Of a stretch of DNA of 5,911 nucleotides, positions 1 to 5,911 are shown in pieces (position 1 is the first letter of the stretch; every line of letters starts with the position of its first letter). The DNA lies in contig JAHFAB010000138.1 of the NCBI GenBank assembly GCA_023250795.1, forward strand, positions 1 to 5,911, written 5' to 3'. Source of the stretch: Bacteriovoracaceae bacterium (GTDB lineage Bacteria; Bdellovibrionota; UBA1018). The position numbers and the translations under genes were made by a program. Under the pieces are notes generated by a model, which worked only from the letters and a program-made list of their open reading frames with translations, was not told where the DNA came from and did not search any database.

Positions 1-1
1 G

Positions 2-184
2 AAAGTAAATGCCGCAGTCTTTACGATTCGAGTCTCTTTCATTGATGGGGAAGAAATTCGAGAAAATCCAAAAGAGCGTGCTCTTCTGCGCTCGGCCCTG
101 CTCTCGATGAGTCCAGAAAACCTGGCATATAAGGGCCTTACAAATTCAATTCATGACTTGATTGCTTGGTTGGATAGCGAGTGA
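2..184 (+). CDS. 3' end of an unrecognised protein (partial)
   Basis: Frame 2 is open from the window edge to a TGA at 182-184, giving about 60 C-terminal residues. The other two plus-strand frames meet stops within the first 45 bases. The fragment begins KVNAAVFTIRVSFIDGEE and ends HDLIAWLDSE. It looks like a beta-strand segment (AAVFTIRVSFI), then a charged stretch (EEIRENPKERALL) and two probable amphipathic helices. The composition is that of an ordinary soluble protein, with no membrane segment and no motif I recognise. No family is assigned. An open stretch this short could occur by chance, but the balanced composition and the abrupt change to very AT-rich DNA after the stop favour a real gene end. 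It is separated from the next gene by a 115-nt gap. Confidence 0.6.
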   Translation, partial: KVNAAVFTIRVSFIDGEEIRENPKERALLRSALLSMSPENLAYKGLTNSIHDLIAWLDSE

Positions 185-299
185 CTTTTTCCTGGAAAAT
201 GCCGCGCAGACATCTCATCTTTATTAAAAAATAAAAAATCTAAATTTATCTATTTTTTTAGTATATTTTAGAAGTTTCTGTGATATGAACACTATCTAA
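185..299. other. Intergenic AT-rich spacer upstream of the HNH gene
   Basis: This gap separates the stop of the partial gene from the HNH gene. Bases 221-270 contain only 3 G/C in 50, far more AT-rich than the genes on either side, as is typical of a promoter or termination region. An A/T-only inverted repeat is visible (AAAAAATA at 226-233 against TATTTTTT at 251-258, loop of 17), but a stem without G/C is weak evidence for a terminator. TATATT at 262-267 could be a -10 box, but there is no convincing -35 at the right distance. A five-codon reading frame, ATG to TAA at 285-299, ends directly against the ATG of the next gene. Confidence 0.5.
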
Positions 300-803
300 A
301 TGATGAAAGCAAAACTGAGGCAGAAGGGAAATTCGGATCCTAGCTCTGCAGATATCTTTAGAGGTGCTTTGAGAATGGCGCTCAAAGTCGCCCCGAAAAA
401 AGTGGATGTTAGTTCAAATGCTTCGCAATCAATAAAAGTTACTTCTCCAGAAGGAGTAAAGATTAAAATCACTTCGCCAGGCGAAGTAGAAAACTCACAG
501 TTTACTTCTCCAGAAGAAGTAAACACTCCCCGACAACAAACTCAGTCAGATCGTGTCTATATCTCAGTCTCTGAGAAAAAAACTGCGTTTAAACAGGCAG
601 GCAATCAATGTACTTTTATTTCACCTATCAATGGAAGGCGTTGTACAGAAAACCATTTCCTCCAAGTGGAACACATCGTGCCTGTAGCGATGGGAGGGAG
701 TTCTGAACAGGAGAATCTCACTGTGTTGTGTGCCTGTCACAATCGACTCAACGCGATTTATTCTTTTGGGAGAGAAAAAATGGAGCCTTATTTGAGACTT
801 TAA
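300..803 (+). CDS. HNH-endonuclease-type protein with palindromic repeat linker
   Basis: A 167-residue protein whose C-terminal half (about 84-150) matches the HNH nuclease fold seen in many bacterial proteins. A lead-in DRVYISVSEKKTAFKQAG is followed by C104, C115, the core VEHIVP with E124-H125, a GG turn (132-133), N139 in ENL, and C144-x-C146-H147-N148. H125, N139 and H147 fit the H-N-H catalytic and metal-binding set, and the cysteines suggest a structural zinc. The expected activity is metal-dependent DNA cleavage in the cytoplasm; the target is unknown. Residues 1-35 are basic and look helical. Residues 48-74 carry three copies of TSP(E/G)(E/G)V encoded by palindromic DNA. Many proteins with this HNH domain are longer, with an N-terminal helical domain, so this may be a shortened version; that is from family memory. 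Start: tandem ATGs at 300 and 303 just after an in-frame TAA (297-299), with no Shine-Dalgarno sequence, so the exact start is uncertain. It could be a stand-alone nuclease or a mobile-element remnant. Confidence 0.82.
   Translation: MMKAKLRQKGNSDPSSADIFRGALRMALKVAPKKVDVSSNASQSIKVTSPEGVKIKITSPGEVENSQFTSPEEVNTPRQQTQSDRVYISVSEKKTAFKQAGNQCTFISPINGRRCTENHFLQVEHIVPVAMGGSSEQENLTVLCACHNRLNAIYSFGREKMEPYLRL
438..523. repeat. Three in-frame palindromic repeats inside the HNH gene
   Basis: Three copies of a 23-base unit lie at 438-460, 468-490 and 501-523, starting 30 and 33 bases apart, always in the same codon phase. Their 17-base cores are ACTTCTCCAGAAGGAGT (441-457), ACTTCGCCAGGCGAAGT (471-487) and ACTTCTCCAGAAGAAGT (504-520). 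Copy 2 is a perfect palindrome apart from its central base (8-bp arms). Copy 3 has perfect 9-bp arms (501-509 with 515-523). Copy 1 pairs over about 10 positions with one G-U and one mismatch. A paired difference preserves the stem: G476-C482 in copy 2 corresponds to T509-A515 in copy 3. The encoded peptides are TSPEGV, TSPGEV and TSPEEV (residues 48-53, 58-63, 69-74). The units could be hairpins in the mRNA, protein-binding DNA sites, an inserted palindromic element, or simply a peptide repeat. Confidence 0.85.
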
Positions 804-846
804 ATAGTTACCCCCCTTATTTGTATTGGTTTTAAAAAATCTATTT

Positions 847-850
847 GGAG
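847..850 (+). promoter_or_regulatory. Ribosome binding site deciding a TTG start
   Basis: GGAG lies six bases upstream of the TTG at 857, a normal spacing. The only other in-frame initiator nearby is the TTG at 845, which overlaps this site and would have no ribosome-binding sequence of its own. The nearby ATG at 852 is out of frame and reads into TGA after two codons. This supports initiation at TTG 857. Confidence 0.7.
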
Positions 851-856
851 AATGTT

Positions 857-1585
857 TTGAAAAATACAAAAAAATTCCTATCAGAATTTAAGAAGAAAAA
901 AAAAATCGCCACTGCAGTTCTATTTCTTATCACTGCAGCCTGCTCCCACATCCCCATCACAAAAGATCGAGATCCAGAGCTCCTTTTAAACGAGGTTTGT
1001 AAGCAAGGCGCGGATGTTCAAGAGGTCAGAGGTTCGGTTTGGCTAAAAGCCAAATCGTTAGAGGCCTCAGGCCAGTTCCCTGCGACGGTGGTGGCCAAAG
1101 CACCTGACCAGCTACAACTCGAAGTGACGAATTTACTAGGAGGCACAGAAGCAACCATAAAAATCTCTGGCAATCAGTTTTCGATTGATATCCCACACAA
1201 AAAATCTCGCCCTGCACAAGAGACGGGATCCTGGGGTGGAATCCCTCTGCGCTGGGCACTGGATCTGTTTTTAGGGCGCATTCCCTGTCCCAAAACTTCC
1301 CAAATCAAACCCAAATTGCTTACCCATTCTGAAAAAGATGAGCTCAGTGTGGAGACTCTCGATGAGAAATTTATCTACCACTTTAAAAACTGGGGCAACT
1401 CCCCTTGGGTAGACTCTCTCCGCTGGGAAAAATCCGGTTCTGTGCCCATGAAAGTTGAATTTCATTTTGAATCTCCTTTGGACGCGCAGGGCGGCACAGA
1501 CTCAAGCGCTGGAAAATGGGAAGCCAAGTCAACCCGAGGTGAGGTCAGAGTCCGGTGGAAAGATCGGACTGCTATCCCGCGTTGA
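857..1585 (+). CDS. LolB/DUF4292-like lipoprotein, first gene of the importer operon
   Basis: A 242-residue predicted lipoprotein. It has a lysine-rich N-region (five consecutive Lys at 12-16), a hydrophobic core (IATAVLFLI, 17-25) and a lipobox-like TAAC with Cys29 as the lipidation site. Ser follows the Cys rather than Asp, which in E. coli rules favours export to the outer membrane. The mature part has the pattern of LolB/DUF4292-type proteins: a helix (about 40-53), then VRGSVWLKAKS, SGQFPATVVAKAPDQLQLEVTN and TEATIKISGNQFSI, i.e. successive beta strands of a half-barrel that in LolB holds lipid. The family link is from pattern recognition and is only moderately secure. The start is TTG 857, supported by GGAG at 847-850; a TTG at 845 would add four residues. 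Part of the Lys run is encoded by ten consecutive A bases (896-905), a possible slippage site. It ends 33 nt before the solute-binding protein gene with no terminator visible, so it is probably co-transcribed with the importer. Its role there is unknown. Confidence 0.75.
   Translation: MKNTKKFLSEFKKKKKIATAVLFLITAACSHIPITKDRDPELLLNEVCKQGADVQEVRGSVWLKAKSLEASGQFPATVVAKAPDQLQLEVTNLLGGTEATIKISGNQFSIDIPHKKSRPAQETGSWGGIPLRWALDLFLGRIPCPKTSQIKPKLLTHSEKDELSVETLDEKFIYHFKNWGNSPWVDSLRWEKSGSVPMKVEFHFESPLDAQGGTDSSAGKWEAKSTRGEVRVRWKDRTAIPR
896..905 (+). repeat. A10 homopolymer in the signal-peptide coding region
   Basis: Ten consecutive A bases fall inside the Lys codons 14-16 of the LolB-like lipoprotein. 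Gain or loss of one base would shift the frame before the lipobox and abolish the protein, so the tract could be a slippage or phase-variation site. A-rich Lys codons in a signal-peptide N-region are an equally simple explanation. Confidence 0.9.
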
Positions 1586-1618
1586 CAGCCAGCATGGGAT
1601 CAGTTAGTTTCCGACAGG

Positions 1619-3406
1619 ATGGCAAAAAATTTAATACAGAAAAATGCGTTTTTTTTGATTTTAACCCTAGGCACTTCTCTACTTTTTTCAGGCTGCACTT
1701 TTAAATCTAAAATCGAACCCCCAAACACGTTACATCTTTTTTCAATCGCTAAAATCAAAGGCCTTGATCCGATCTATGCAGACGATTTGTATTCTGGAAC
1801 AGAAGTGGCTCGAGTCTACGAAGGGCTTCTGCAATACCATTACCTCAAACGCCCGTATGTACTCATACCCAACCTTTCTGAGTCCATGCCTGAAATCTCA
1901 CCAGATGGGAAAACCCTCACCTTTCAGATCAAAAAGGGAGTTTTATTTCAGGATAATTCTTGTTTCAAAGCAACTCAGGGCAAAGGGCGAGAGCTCAAGG
2001 CAGAAGATTTTGTCTATTCTTTCAAACTCTACGCAGATCCAAAACTCACATCGAGCTCATGGTGGCTTTTTGATGGAAAGATTTTAGGACTAAACGAGTG
2101 GAGAGACGCAGCAATTAAAGCCGACACTTCGGATTACTCTTTACCCATCGAGGGGCTGAAAGCCTTAGACCACTACACTCTTCAAATTAAACTCAAGCAA
2201 AGATCAACCCAATTCTTATTTTCTTTAGCCATGCCCAATACCGCCGTTGTTCCTCGAGAAGCGGCCGAACATTATGGCAAAGAATTCATCAACCACCCAG
2301 TTGGGACCGGCCCCTTTCGTTTAGAAGAATACAATCCCTCCTCTAAACTCATCTGGATCAAAAATCCAACCTACCGAAAAGAATACTATCCAAGTGAAGG
2401 AGAGCCAGGTGACAAAGCTAACGGCCTCCTAGAAGATGCAGGGAAAGAGCTCCCCCTTGCGGATCAGATCGCCGTCACAATTCATGTTGAGACTCAACCC
2501 CAGTGGCTCAACTTTTTAGCAGGAAAACTAGACTTTTCAAGCATACCCAAAGACAATTTTGCCACAGCGATCACTGCATCTAAAGAGCTCAATTCTGAAC
2601 TGACTCAAAAGGGGATCAAATTAATCAAATCTCCTAGCGCAGAAGTGACTCACGAAACCTTTAACATGGCTGATCCCCTCATTGGGAAAAATAAACTCTT
2701 GAGACAAGCACTGAGCCTTGCCCATAATCAAGAAAAAATAAACGAACTTTTTTACAATTTTCGATCAATTAATGCACAAGGCCCCATTCCCCCAGGGCTT
2801 TCTGGATATGACCCTCTCATTCGTAATCCGTACAGAATCTACAACCTCGAAAAAGCAAAAGAATTATTGGCAAAAGCTGGATATCCTGGAGGAAAAGGAC
2901 TCCCCCCCATTGAGTACTTAAACACTGCAGACAGCACAGCTAGGCAATTTGCAGAGTTTACTCAGAAATCCTTTTCTGAAATTGGGGTCACTCTCAAAGT
3001 GAGCACTTCTTCTTGGCCTGAGTTTCAGGGTGCTATTAAAAACAAAAAAGGTCAGATGTGGGGTTTTGCTTGGTTAGCAGACTATCCAGATGCTGAAAAT
3101 TTCTTGCAACTTTTTTATAGCAAAAATGCCTCTCCTGGCCCGAATGACTCTAATTATTCTAATCCTGATTTTGACAAGTTATATGAAAAATCTCTGACTC
3201 TGACTGATAACCCCGAGAGAACAGAAATTTATAAGAAAATGGTAAAAATCCTAGTCGAAGATAGTCCTTGGATTTTTGGAGCCCACAGAATCACCTACAC
3301 TCTTACCCACCCTTGGATAAAAAATCTGAAACCCAATGATTTTGAACACTCAAAGGCAAAATATTACCGAGTGGATCCCACTCTAAAGCCTGGCAATAAA
3401 AAATAG
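1619..3406 (+). CDS. oppA: Lipid-anchored oligopeptide-type ABC transporter substrate-binding protein (SBP family 5)
   Basis: A 595-residue extracytoplasmic solute-binding protein of the OppA/DppA family (SBP_bac_5). The signal peptide (1-25) has hydrophobic core FFLILTLGTSLLF and lipobox FSGC with Cys26, so it should be lipid-anchored and face the periplasm. Family landmarks in order: LDPIYADDLYSGTEVARVYEGL (49-70); PEISPDGKTLTFQIKKGVLF (91-110); the family signature around AEDFVYSFKLYAD (128-140); HPVGTGPFRLEEY (226-238); FNMADP and LLRQALSLAHN (348-370); INAQGPIPPGLSGYDP (384-399); GFAWLADYPDAENFLQLFYS (482-501); and NYSNPDFDKLYE (512-523). Length is normal to slightly long for the family. 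It binds peptides or similar solutes and passes them to the permeases encoded just downstream, but substrate cannot be read from sequence; nickel, sugars and dipeptides are all known in this family. The start ATG is the only option after an in-frame TAG upstream, though no clear Shine-Dalgarno sequence precedes it. The stop is 2 nt before the permease gene. Confidence 0.95.
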   Translation: MAKNLIQKNAFFLILTLGTSLLFSGCTFKSKIEPPNTLHLFSIAKIKGLDPIYADDLYSGTEVARVYEGLLQYHYLKRPYVLIPNLSESMPEISPDGKTLTFQIKKGVLFQDNSCFKATQGKGRELKAEDFVYSFKLYADPKLTSSSWWLFDGKILGLNEWRDAAIKADTSDYSLPIEGLKALDHYTLQIKLKQRSTQFLFSLAMPNTAVVPREAAEHYGKEFINHPVGTGPFRLEEYNPSSKLIWIKNPTYRKEYYPSEGEPGDKANGLLEDAGKELPLADQIAVTIHVETQPQWLNFLAGKLDFSSIPKDNFATAITASKELNSELTQKGIKLIKSPSAEVTHETFNMADPLIGKNKLLRQALSLAHNQEKINELFYNFRSINAQGPIPPGLSGYDPLIRNPYRIYNLEKAKELLAKAGYPGGKGLPPIEYLNTADSTARQFAEFTQKSFSEIGVTLKVSTSSWPEFQGAIKNKKGQMWGFAWLADYPDAENFLQLFYSKNASPGPNDSNYSNPDFDKLYEKSLTLTDNPERTEIYKKMVKILVEDSPWIFGAHRITYTLTHPWIKNLKPNDFEHSKAKYYRVDPTLKPGNKK

Positions 3407-3408
3407 TC

Positions 3409-4344
3409 ATGTGGATTTATATTATCAGAAAAATGTTTTCTACGGTCCCCATCATTTTTGGGGTCGCTCTCATTATTTTTGTTTTGTTTAACATGGTGGG
3501 AGGAGATCCCACCTATCAAATGCTTGGGAAACATGCCAATCCAAAACTCATTGCTGAAATTCGCCACGAATACGGGTTTGATCAACCGAAATACATCCAG
3601 TTCTTTGAGTACCTCAAACAAATTGCCACCTTTGATTATGGAAGAAGTTACGCCACAAGACAAAGAATCAGCGAGATGATTTCTAACGGTATTGCCCCTT
3701 CCCTCTCACTTGCAATCCCCGCATTTTTTCTTGGAACTCTACTTGCGATATCGATTAGCTTACTGGTAGCGTACTACAGAGGAAAATGGATTGATAAAGT
3801 CTTTGTCTTTGGGTGCGTTTTTGGGATGAGTCTTCCCAGTCTTGCATACATTCTCTTTGGGCAATATTTCCTAGCCTATAAAAAAGGGTGGTTTCCGATC
3901 TCTGGCTATGAAACTACCTGGCCAGATCGATTAGAATATCTACTCATGCCCATGTTCATTTGGATAGCTGTGAGCTTAGGTTATGACGTCCGTTTTTTTC
4001 GAACTGCGATTTTAGAGGAAACCAATCAGGATTATGTTCGAACAGCAAGAGCTAAAGGACTTAATGAGCCTAGAGTTTTTTTCAAACATGTTTTAAAAAA
4101 CAGCATGGTTCCGATTATTACGAATGTCGTGATTGAAATTCCACTTCTGATCTTAGGATCATTTTTGCTCGAAAGTTTTTTTGGTATACCTGGCCTTGGA
4201 AGCATCACCATTGATGCAGTTCACAACAGCGACTTCCCAGTTATCAAAGCCATGTCCACTCTGATTTCTCTTCTCTTTATATTGGGAAATATGGTGACGG
4301 ATATACTCTATACTCTGGTAGACCCGAGAGTGAGTTTAGAATGA
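3409..4344 (+). CDS. oppB: Peptide-type ABC transporter permease, OppB/DppB family
   Basis: A 311-residue inner-membrane permease with the BPD_transp_1 fold. It begins MWIYIIRKMFSTVPIIFGV, the classic OppB/DppB start, with TM1 at about 11-29 followed by the conserved GGDP. Further hydrophobic segments lie near 99-121, 131-153, 177-194, 236-256 and 281-304, giving the usual six. The cytoplasmic EAA loop that docks on the ATPase is at about 210-235 (YVRTARAKGL, then KHVLKNSMVP, with invariant-type G217). The C-terminal motif FFGIPGLGSITIDAV (257-271) and the ending LVDPRV are also typical. It forms the translocation channel with the OppC-type partner. It starts 2 nt after the binding-protein stop with no Shine-Dalgarno sequence of its own, suggesting translational coupling. 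Full length, with no missing element. Confidence 0.95.
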   Translation: MWIYIIRKMFSTVPIIFGVALIIFVLFNMVGGDPTYQMLGKHANPKLIAEIRHEYGFDQPKYIQFFEYLKQIATFDYGRSYATRQRISEMISNGIAPSLSLAIPAFFLGTLLAISISLLVAYYRGKWIDKVFVFGCVFGMSLPSLAYILFGQYFLAYKKGWFPISGYETTWPDRLEYLLMPMFIWIAVSLGYDVRFFRTAILEETNQDYVRTARAKGLNEPRVFFKHVLKNSMVPIITNVVIEIPLLILGSFLLESFFGIPGLGSITIDAVHNSDFPVIKAMSTLISLLFILGNMVTDILYTLVDPRVSLE

Positions 4345-5210
4345 ATACCAAAGCCATAAAAGGAAGAAGCCTTTGGATGGATAGTTATGACCGTCTCAAA
4401 AAAGATAAAACAGGGATTTACTGCCTCTACATTGTCGTTTTTTATTTGCTAGTAGCTGTACTTGCAAAAATCGGCTGGATTGCAACTCCTTGGGATAAAA
4501 CCGTGGGAAAAGGATATGAGCCACCTAGTTTCATATCTCTCGAGCTCTGGCTTGGCACAGATATTTTTGGACGCAGTGTTTTTTACAAAGTCATACATGG
4601 AACCCGAATTGCAATGAGTGTAGGATTAGTTTCTGCTCTGATGAGCACCCCCATTGGCATCGTTTTAGGTGCGTTGGCTGGATACTTTGGAGGATGGGTA
4701 GATGAACTCGTCGTGTGGTTTTATACCACTGTTTCTTCGATTCCCAATATTATACTCCTCATCGCCATCACCTACGTACTAGGAAAAGGACTGACATCAA
4801 TTTACTTTGCCCTAGGTGTAACAGCCTGGATTGGTCTAGCCCGTGTGATCCGAGGAGAATTTATCAAACATAAAACTCGAGAATATGTTCTAGCCGCAGA
4901 AAGCTTGGGGGCTTCTCATTTTTCTAAAATTTTTAAACACATTCTTCCCAATGTTTTTCATTTTGTGATTATTAATCTGTCCATTCAATTCATGTCCGCC
5001 ATCAAAGCTGAGGTCATCCTTTCCTTTTTAGGTCTGGGTGTACAGGGTCAACCCAGCTGGGGTGTCATGATCGATGATGCAAAAATGGAGCTTGCGCGCG
5101 GGGTTTGGTGGCAATTGGCTGGAGCTTCGATTGCAATGTTTTTTGTGATTTTAGCTCTCAATATTTTAGGCGATGCCCTGCGAGACTCGCTGGATCCAAA
5201 AATTAAATGA
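4341..5210 (+). CDS. oppC: Peptide-type ABC transporter permease, OppC/DppC family
   Basis: A 289-residue inner-membrane permease, partner of the OppB-type protein. The N-terminal part (about 10-46) is the short OppC_N-type segment with TM1 at about 26-46. It is followed by the family hallmark [10 protein letters not shown] (71-80) and the BPD_transp_1 domain with TM helices near 91-116, 122-148, 153-169, 205-230 and 258-277. The EAA loop is [19 protein letters not shown] (182-200, G190), followed by the conserved [22 protein letters not shown] (228-243) and the ending [10 protein letters not shown] are diagnostic of OppC/DppC. Its ATG overlaps the stop of the preceding permease gene in an ATGA (4341-4344), the usual arrangement for coupled, equimolar translation. 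Full length. Confidence 0.95.
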   Translation: MNTKAIKGRSLWMDSYDRLKKDKTGIYCLYIVVFYLLVAVLAKIGWIATPWDKTVGKGYEPPSFISLELWLGTDIFGRSVFYKVIHGTRIAMSVGLVSALMSTPIGIVLGALAGYFGGWVDELVVWFYTTVSSIPNIILLIAITYVLGKGLTSIYFALGVTAWIGLARVIRGEFIKHKTREYVLAAESLGASHFSKIFKHILPNVFHFVIINLSIQFMSAIKAEVILSFLGLGVQGQPSWGVMIDDAKMELARGVWWQLAGASIAMFFVILALNILGDALRDSLDPKIK

Positions 5211-5212
5211 GG
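5209..5212 (+). promoter_or_regulatory. Ribosome binding site overlapping the oppC stop codon
   Basis: GAGG shares its first two bases with the TGA stop of the OppC-type gene and sits eight bases before the ATG at 5221. It is the clearest Shine-Dalgarno sequence within the transporter genes and supports 5221 as the ATPase start. Confidence 0.6.
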
Positions 5213-5220
5213 CATTTGTC

Positions 5221-5911
5221 ATGAATTCAATATCAGAAAAAATTCTTGAGGTAAAAAACCTAAAAACTTCCTTTTTCACAGACGAAGGAGAAATGAAGGC
5301 CGTCGACGACGTCAGCTTTAATGTTTATAAAGGAAAAACTCTAGGCATTGTAGGCGAATCTGGCTGTGGAAAAAGTGTGACCAGTCTTTCGATTATGCGA
5401 CTCATCCCCAATCCTCCAGGCCGGATTGTGGGTGGAGAAATCCTCTATAAAGGGAGAGATCTTTTGACCTATTCTCCTTCGGAAATGCGCATGGTCCGTG
5501 GGAACGAAATTTCTATGATTTTCCAAGAACCGATGACCTCCCTCAATCCTGTTTTTACAATTGGAAATCAAATTCGAGAAACTATTAAGCTCCATCAAAA
5601 ACTTTCTAAAAGTGACACTCAAAACAAAGCCATCGAAATGTTGAAGTTGGTGGGTATTCCAGCACCGGAAAAAAGAATTAATGATTATCCTCACCAACTT
5701 TCGGGTGGTATGCGCCAGAGAGTGATGATCGCCATGGCTCTTTCTTGTAATCCCCATATACTCATTGCTGATGAACCCACTACTGCTTTGGACGTTACGA
5801 TCCAAGCCCAAATCCTTGAACTTCTCAAAGAGCTTCAATCCAAAGTTGGAATGGGATTGATTCTCATCACTCACGACTTAGGAGTCATTGCAGAAGTCGC
5901 AGACGAAGTGA
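5221..5911 (+). CDS. oppD: Peptide-type ABC transporter ATPase, OppD/DppD family (3' end outside window)
   Basis: The first 230 codons of the ATP-binding subunit that powers the importer from the cytoplasmic face of the inner membrane. All nucleotide-binding motifs are present and intact: Walker A GESGCGKS (45-52), Q-loop at Q102 in [15 protein letters not shown] signature LSGGMRQR (160-167), Walker B ILIADEP with D184 and catalytic E185, D-loop ALD (189-191), and switch H218 in [14 protein letters not shown] is characteristic of the Opp/Dpp/Nik ATPase subfamily, as is the opening [24 protein letters not shown]. Usual family length is about 320-350 residues. The missing part should therefore include the C-terminal oligopeptide-transporter extension, which in homologs can bear an iron-sulfur site. 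The start is ATG 5221, 10 nt after the oppC stop, preceded by GAGG at 5209-5212. OppD rather than OppF is inferred from gene order; an OppF-type partner may follow. Confidence 0.94.
   Translation, partial: MNSISEKILEVKNLKTSFFTDEGEMKAVDDVSFNVYKGKTLGIVGESGCGKSVTSLSIMRLIPNPPGRIVGGEILYKGRDLLTYSPSEMRMVRGNEISMIFQEPMTSLNPVFTIGNQIRETIKLHQKLSKSDTQNKAIEMLKLVGIPAPEKRINDYPHQLSGGMRQRVMIAMALSCNPHILIADEPTTALDVTIQAQILELLKELQSKVGMGLILITHDLGVIAEVADEV

Noticed and set aside
226..258. Possible A/T stem-loop terminator for the upstream gene
   Set aside because: The stem is only A-T pairs with a 17-base loop, which is expected by chance in such AT-rich DNA and would be very weak.
262..267. TATATT as a -10 promoter box
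   Set aside because: No acceptable -35 element lies 16-18 bases upstream, and such hexamers are common in a stretch that is about 94% A/T.
296..526. 76-codon minus-strand open frame containing TSSGEV/TSPGEV repeats
   Set aside because: The repeated peptide is a consequence of the palindromic repeats in the HNH gene; no start signal or independent support is seen for a gene on that strand.
1764..2087. 107-codon plus-strand open frame in a second phase inside the binding-protein gene
   Set aside because: It overlaps a region with clear SBP family-5 motifs in the main frame; its own translation has no domain features.
5034..5056. CTGGGT/ACCCAG 6-bp inverted repeat in the second permease gene
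   Set aside because: It is short and falls in the conserved [11 protein letters not shown] coding region, so codon constraint and chance explain it.
5341..5874. 177-codon open frame on the minus strand
   Set aside because: It lies entirely inside the OppD-type ATPase, whose plus-strand reading has every ABC motif intact; the minus-strand translation has no recognisable feature.

Overview
The window looks like a piece of a Gram-negative, moderately AT-rich chromosome. It carries two lipoprotein genes with lipobox-type signal peptides, one of which resembles the LolB/DUF4292 class of outer-membrane-related lipoproteins. Next to them is a compact operon for a peptide-type ABC importer. The lipoprotein style and the HNH-nuclease type are what I would expect from a Bdellovibrionota or other former 'deltaproteobacterial' lineage. 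That placement is an inference from protein style, not a measured result.

Layout. Positions 2-184 hold the 3' end of an unrecognised gene that starts before the window. Positions 185-299 are a non-coding gap whose core (221-270) is almost pure A/T. Positions 300-803 encode a small HNH-endonuclease-type protein. Its linker contains three in-frame, near-palindromic DNA repeats, each encoding a TSP(E/G)(E/G)V peptide. From 857 onward everything is on the plus strand and tightly packed: a LolB-like lipoprotein (TTG start, 857-1585), a lipid-anchored family-5 solute-binding protein (1619-3406), two inner-membrane permeases (3409-4344 and 4341-5210), and the first 230 codons of the OppD/DppD-type ATPase (5221 to the window end). 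Intergenic distances in this block are 33, 2, -4 and 10 nt, so it is very probably one transcript. A second ATPase (OppF/DppF type) may follow outside the window.

How the genes work together. The binding protein is predicted to capture oligopeptides or related solutes in the periplasm. The OppB/OppC-type permeases form the channel and the OppD-type ATPase powers it. The LolB-like lipoprotein at the head of the operon is not a standard component of such importers, and its co-transcription is one of the more interesting points here.

The transporter itself is ordinary. The best candidate for something under-described is the HNH gene's repeat array: three palindromes with base changes on both arms that preserve pairing, placed in phase so that both strands read as nearly the same hexapeptide.
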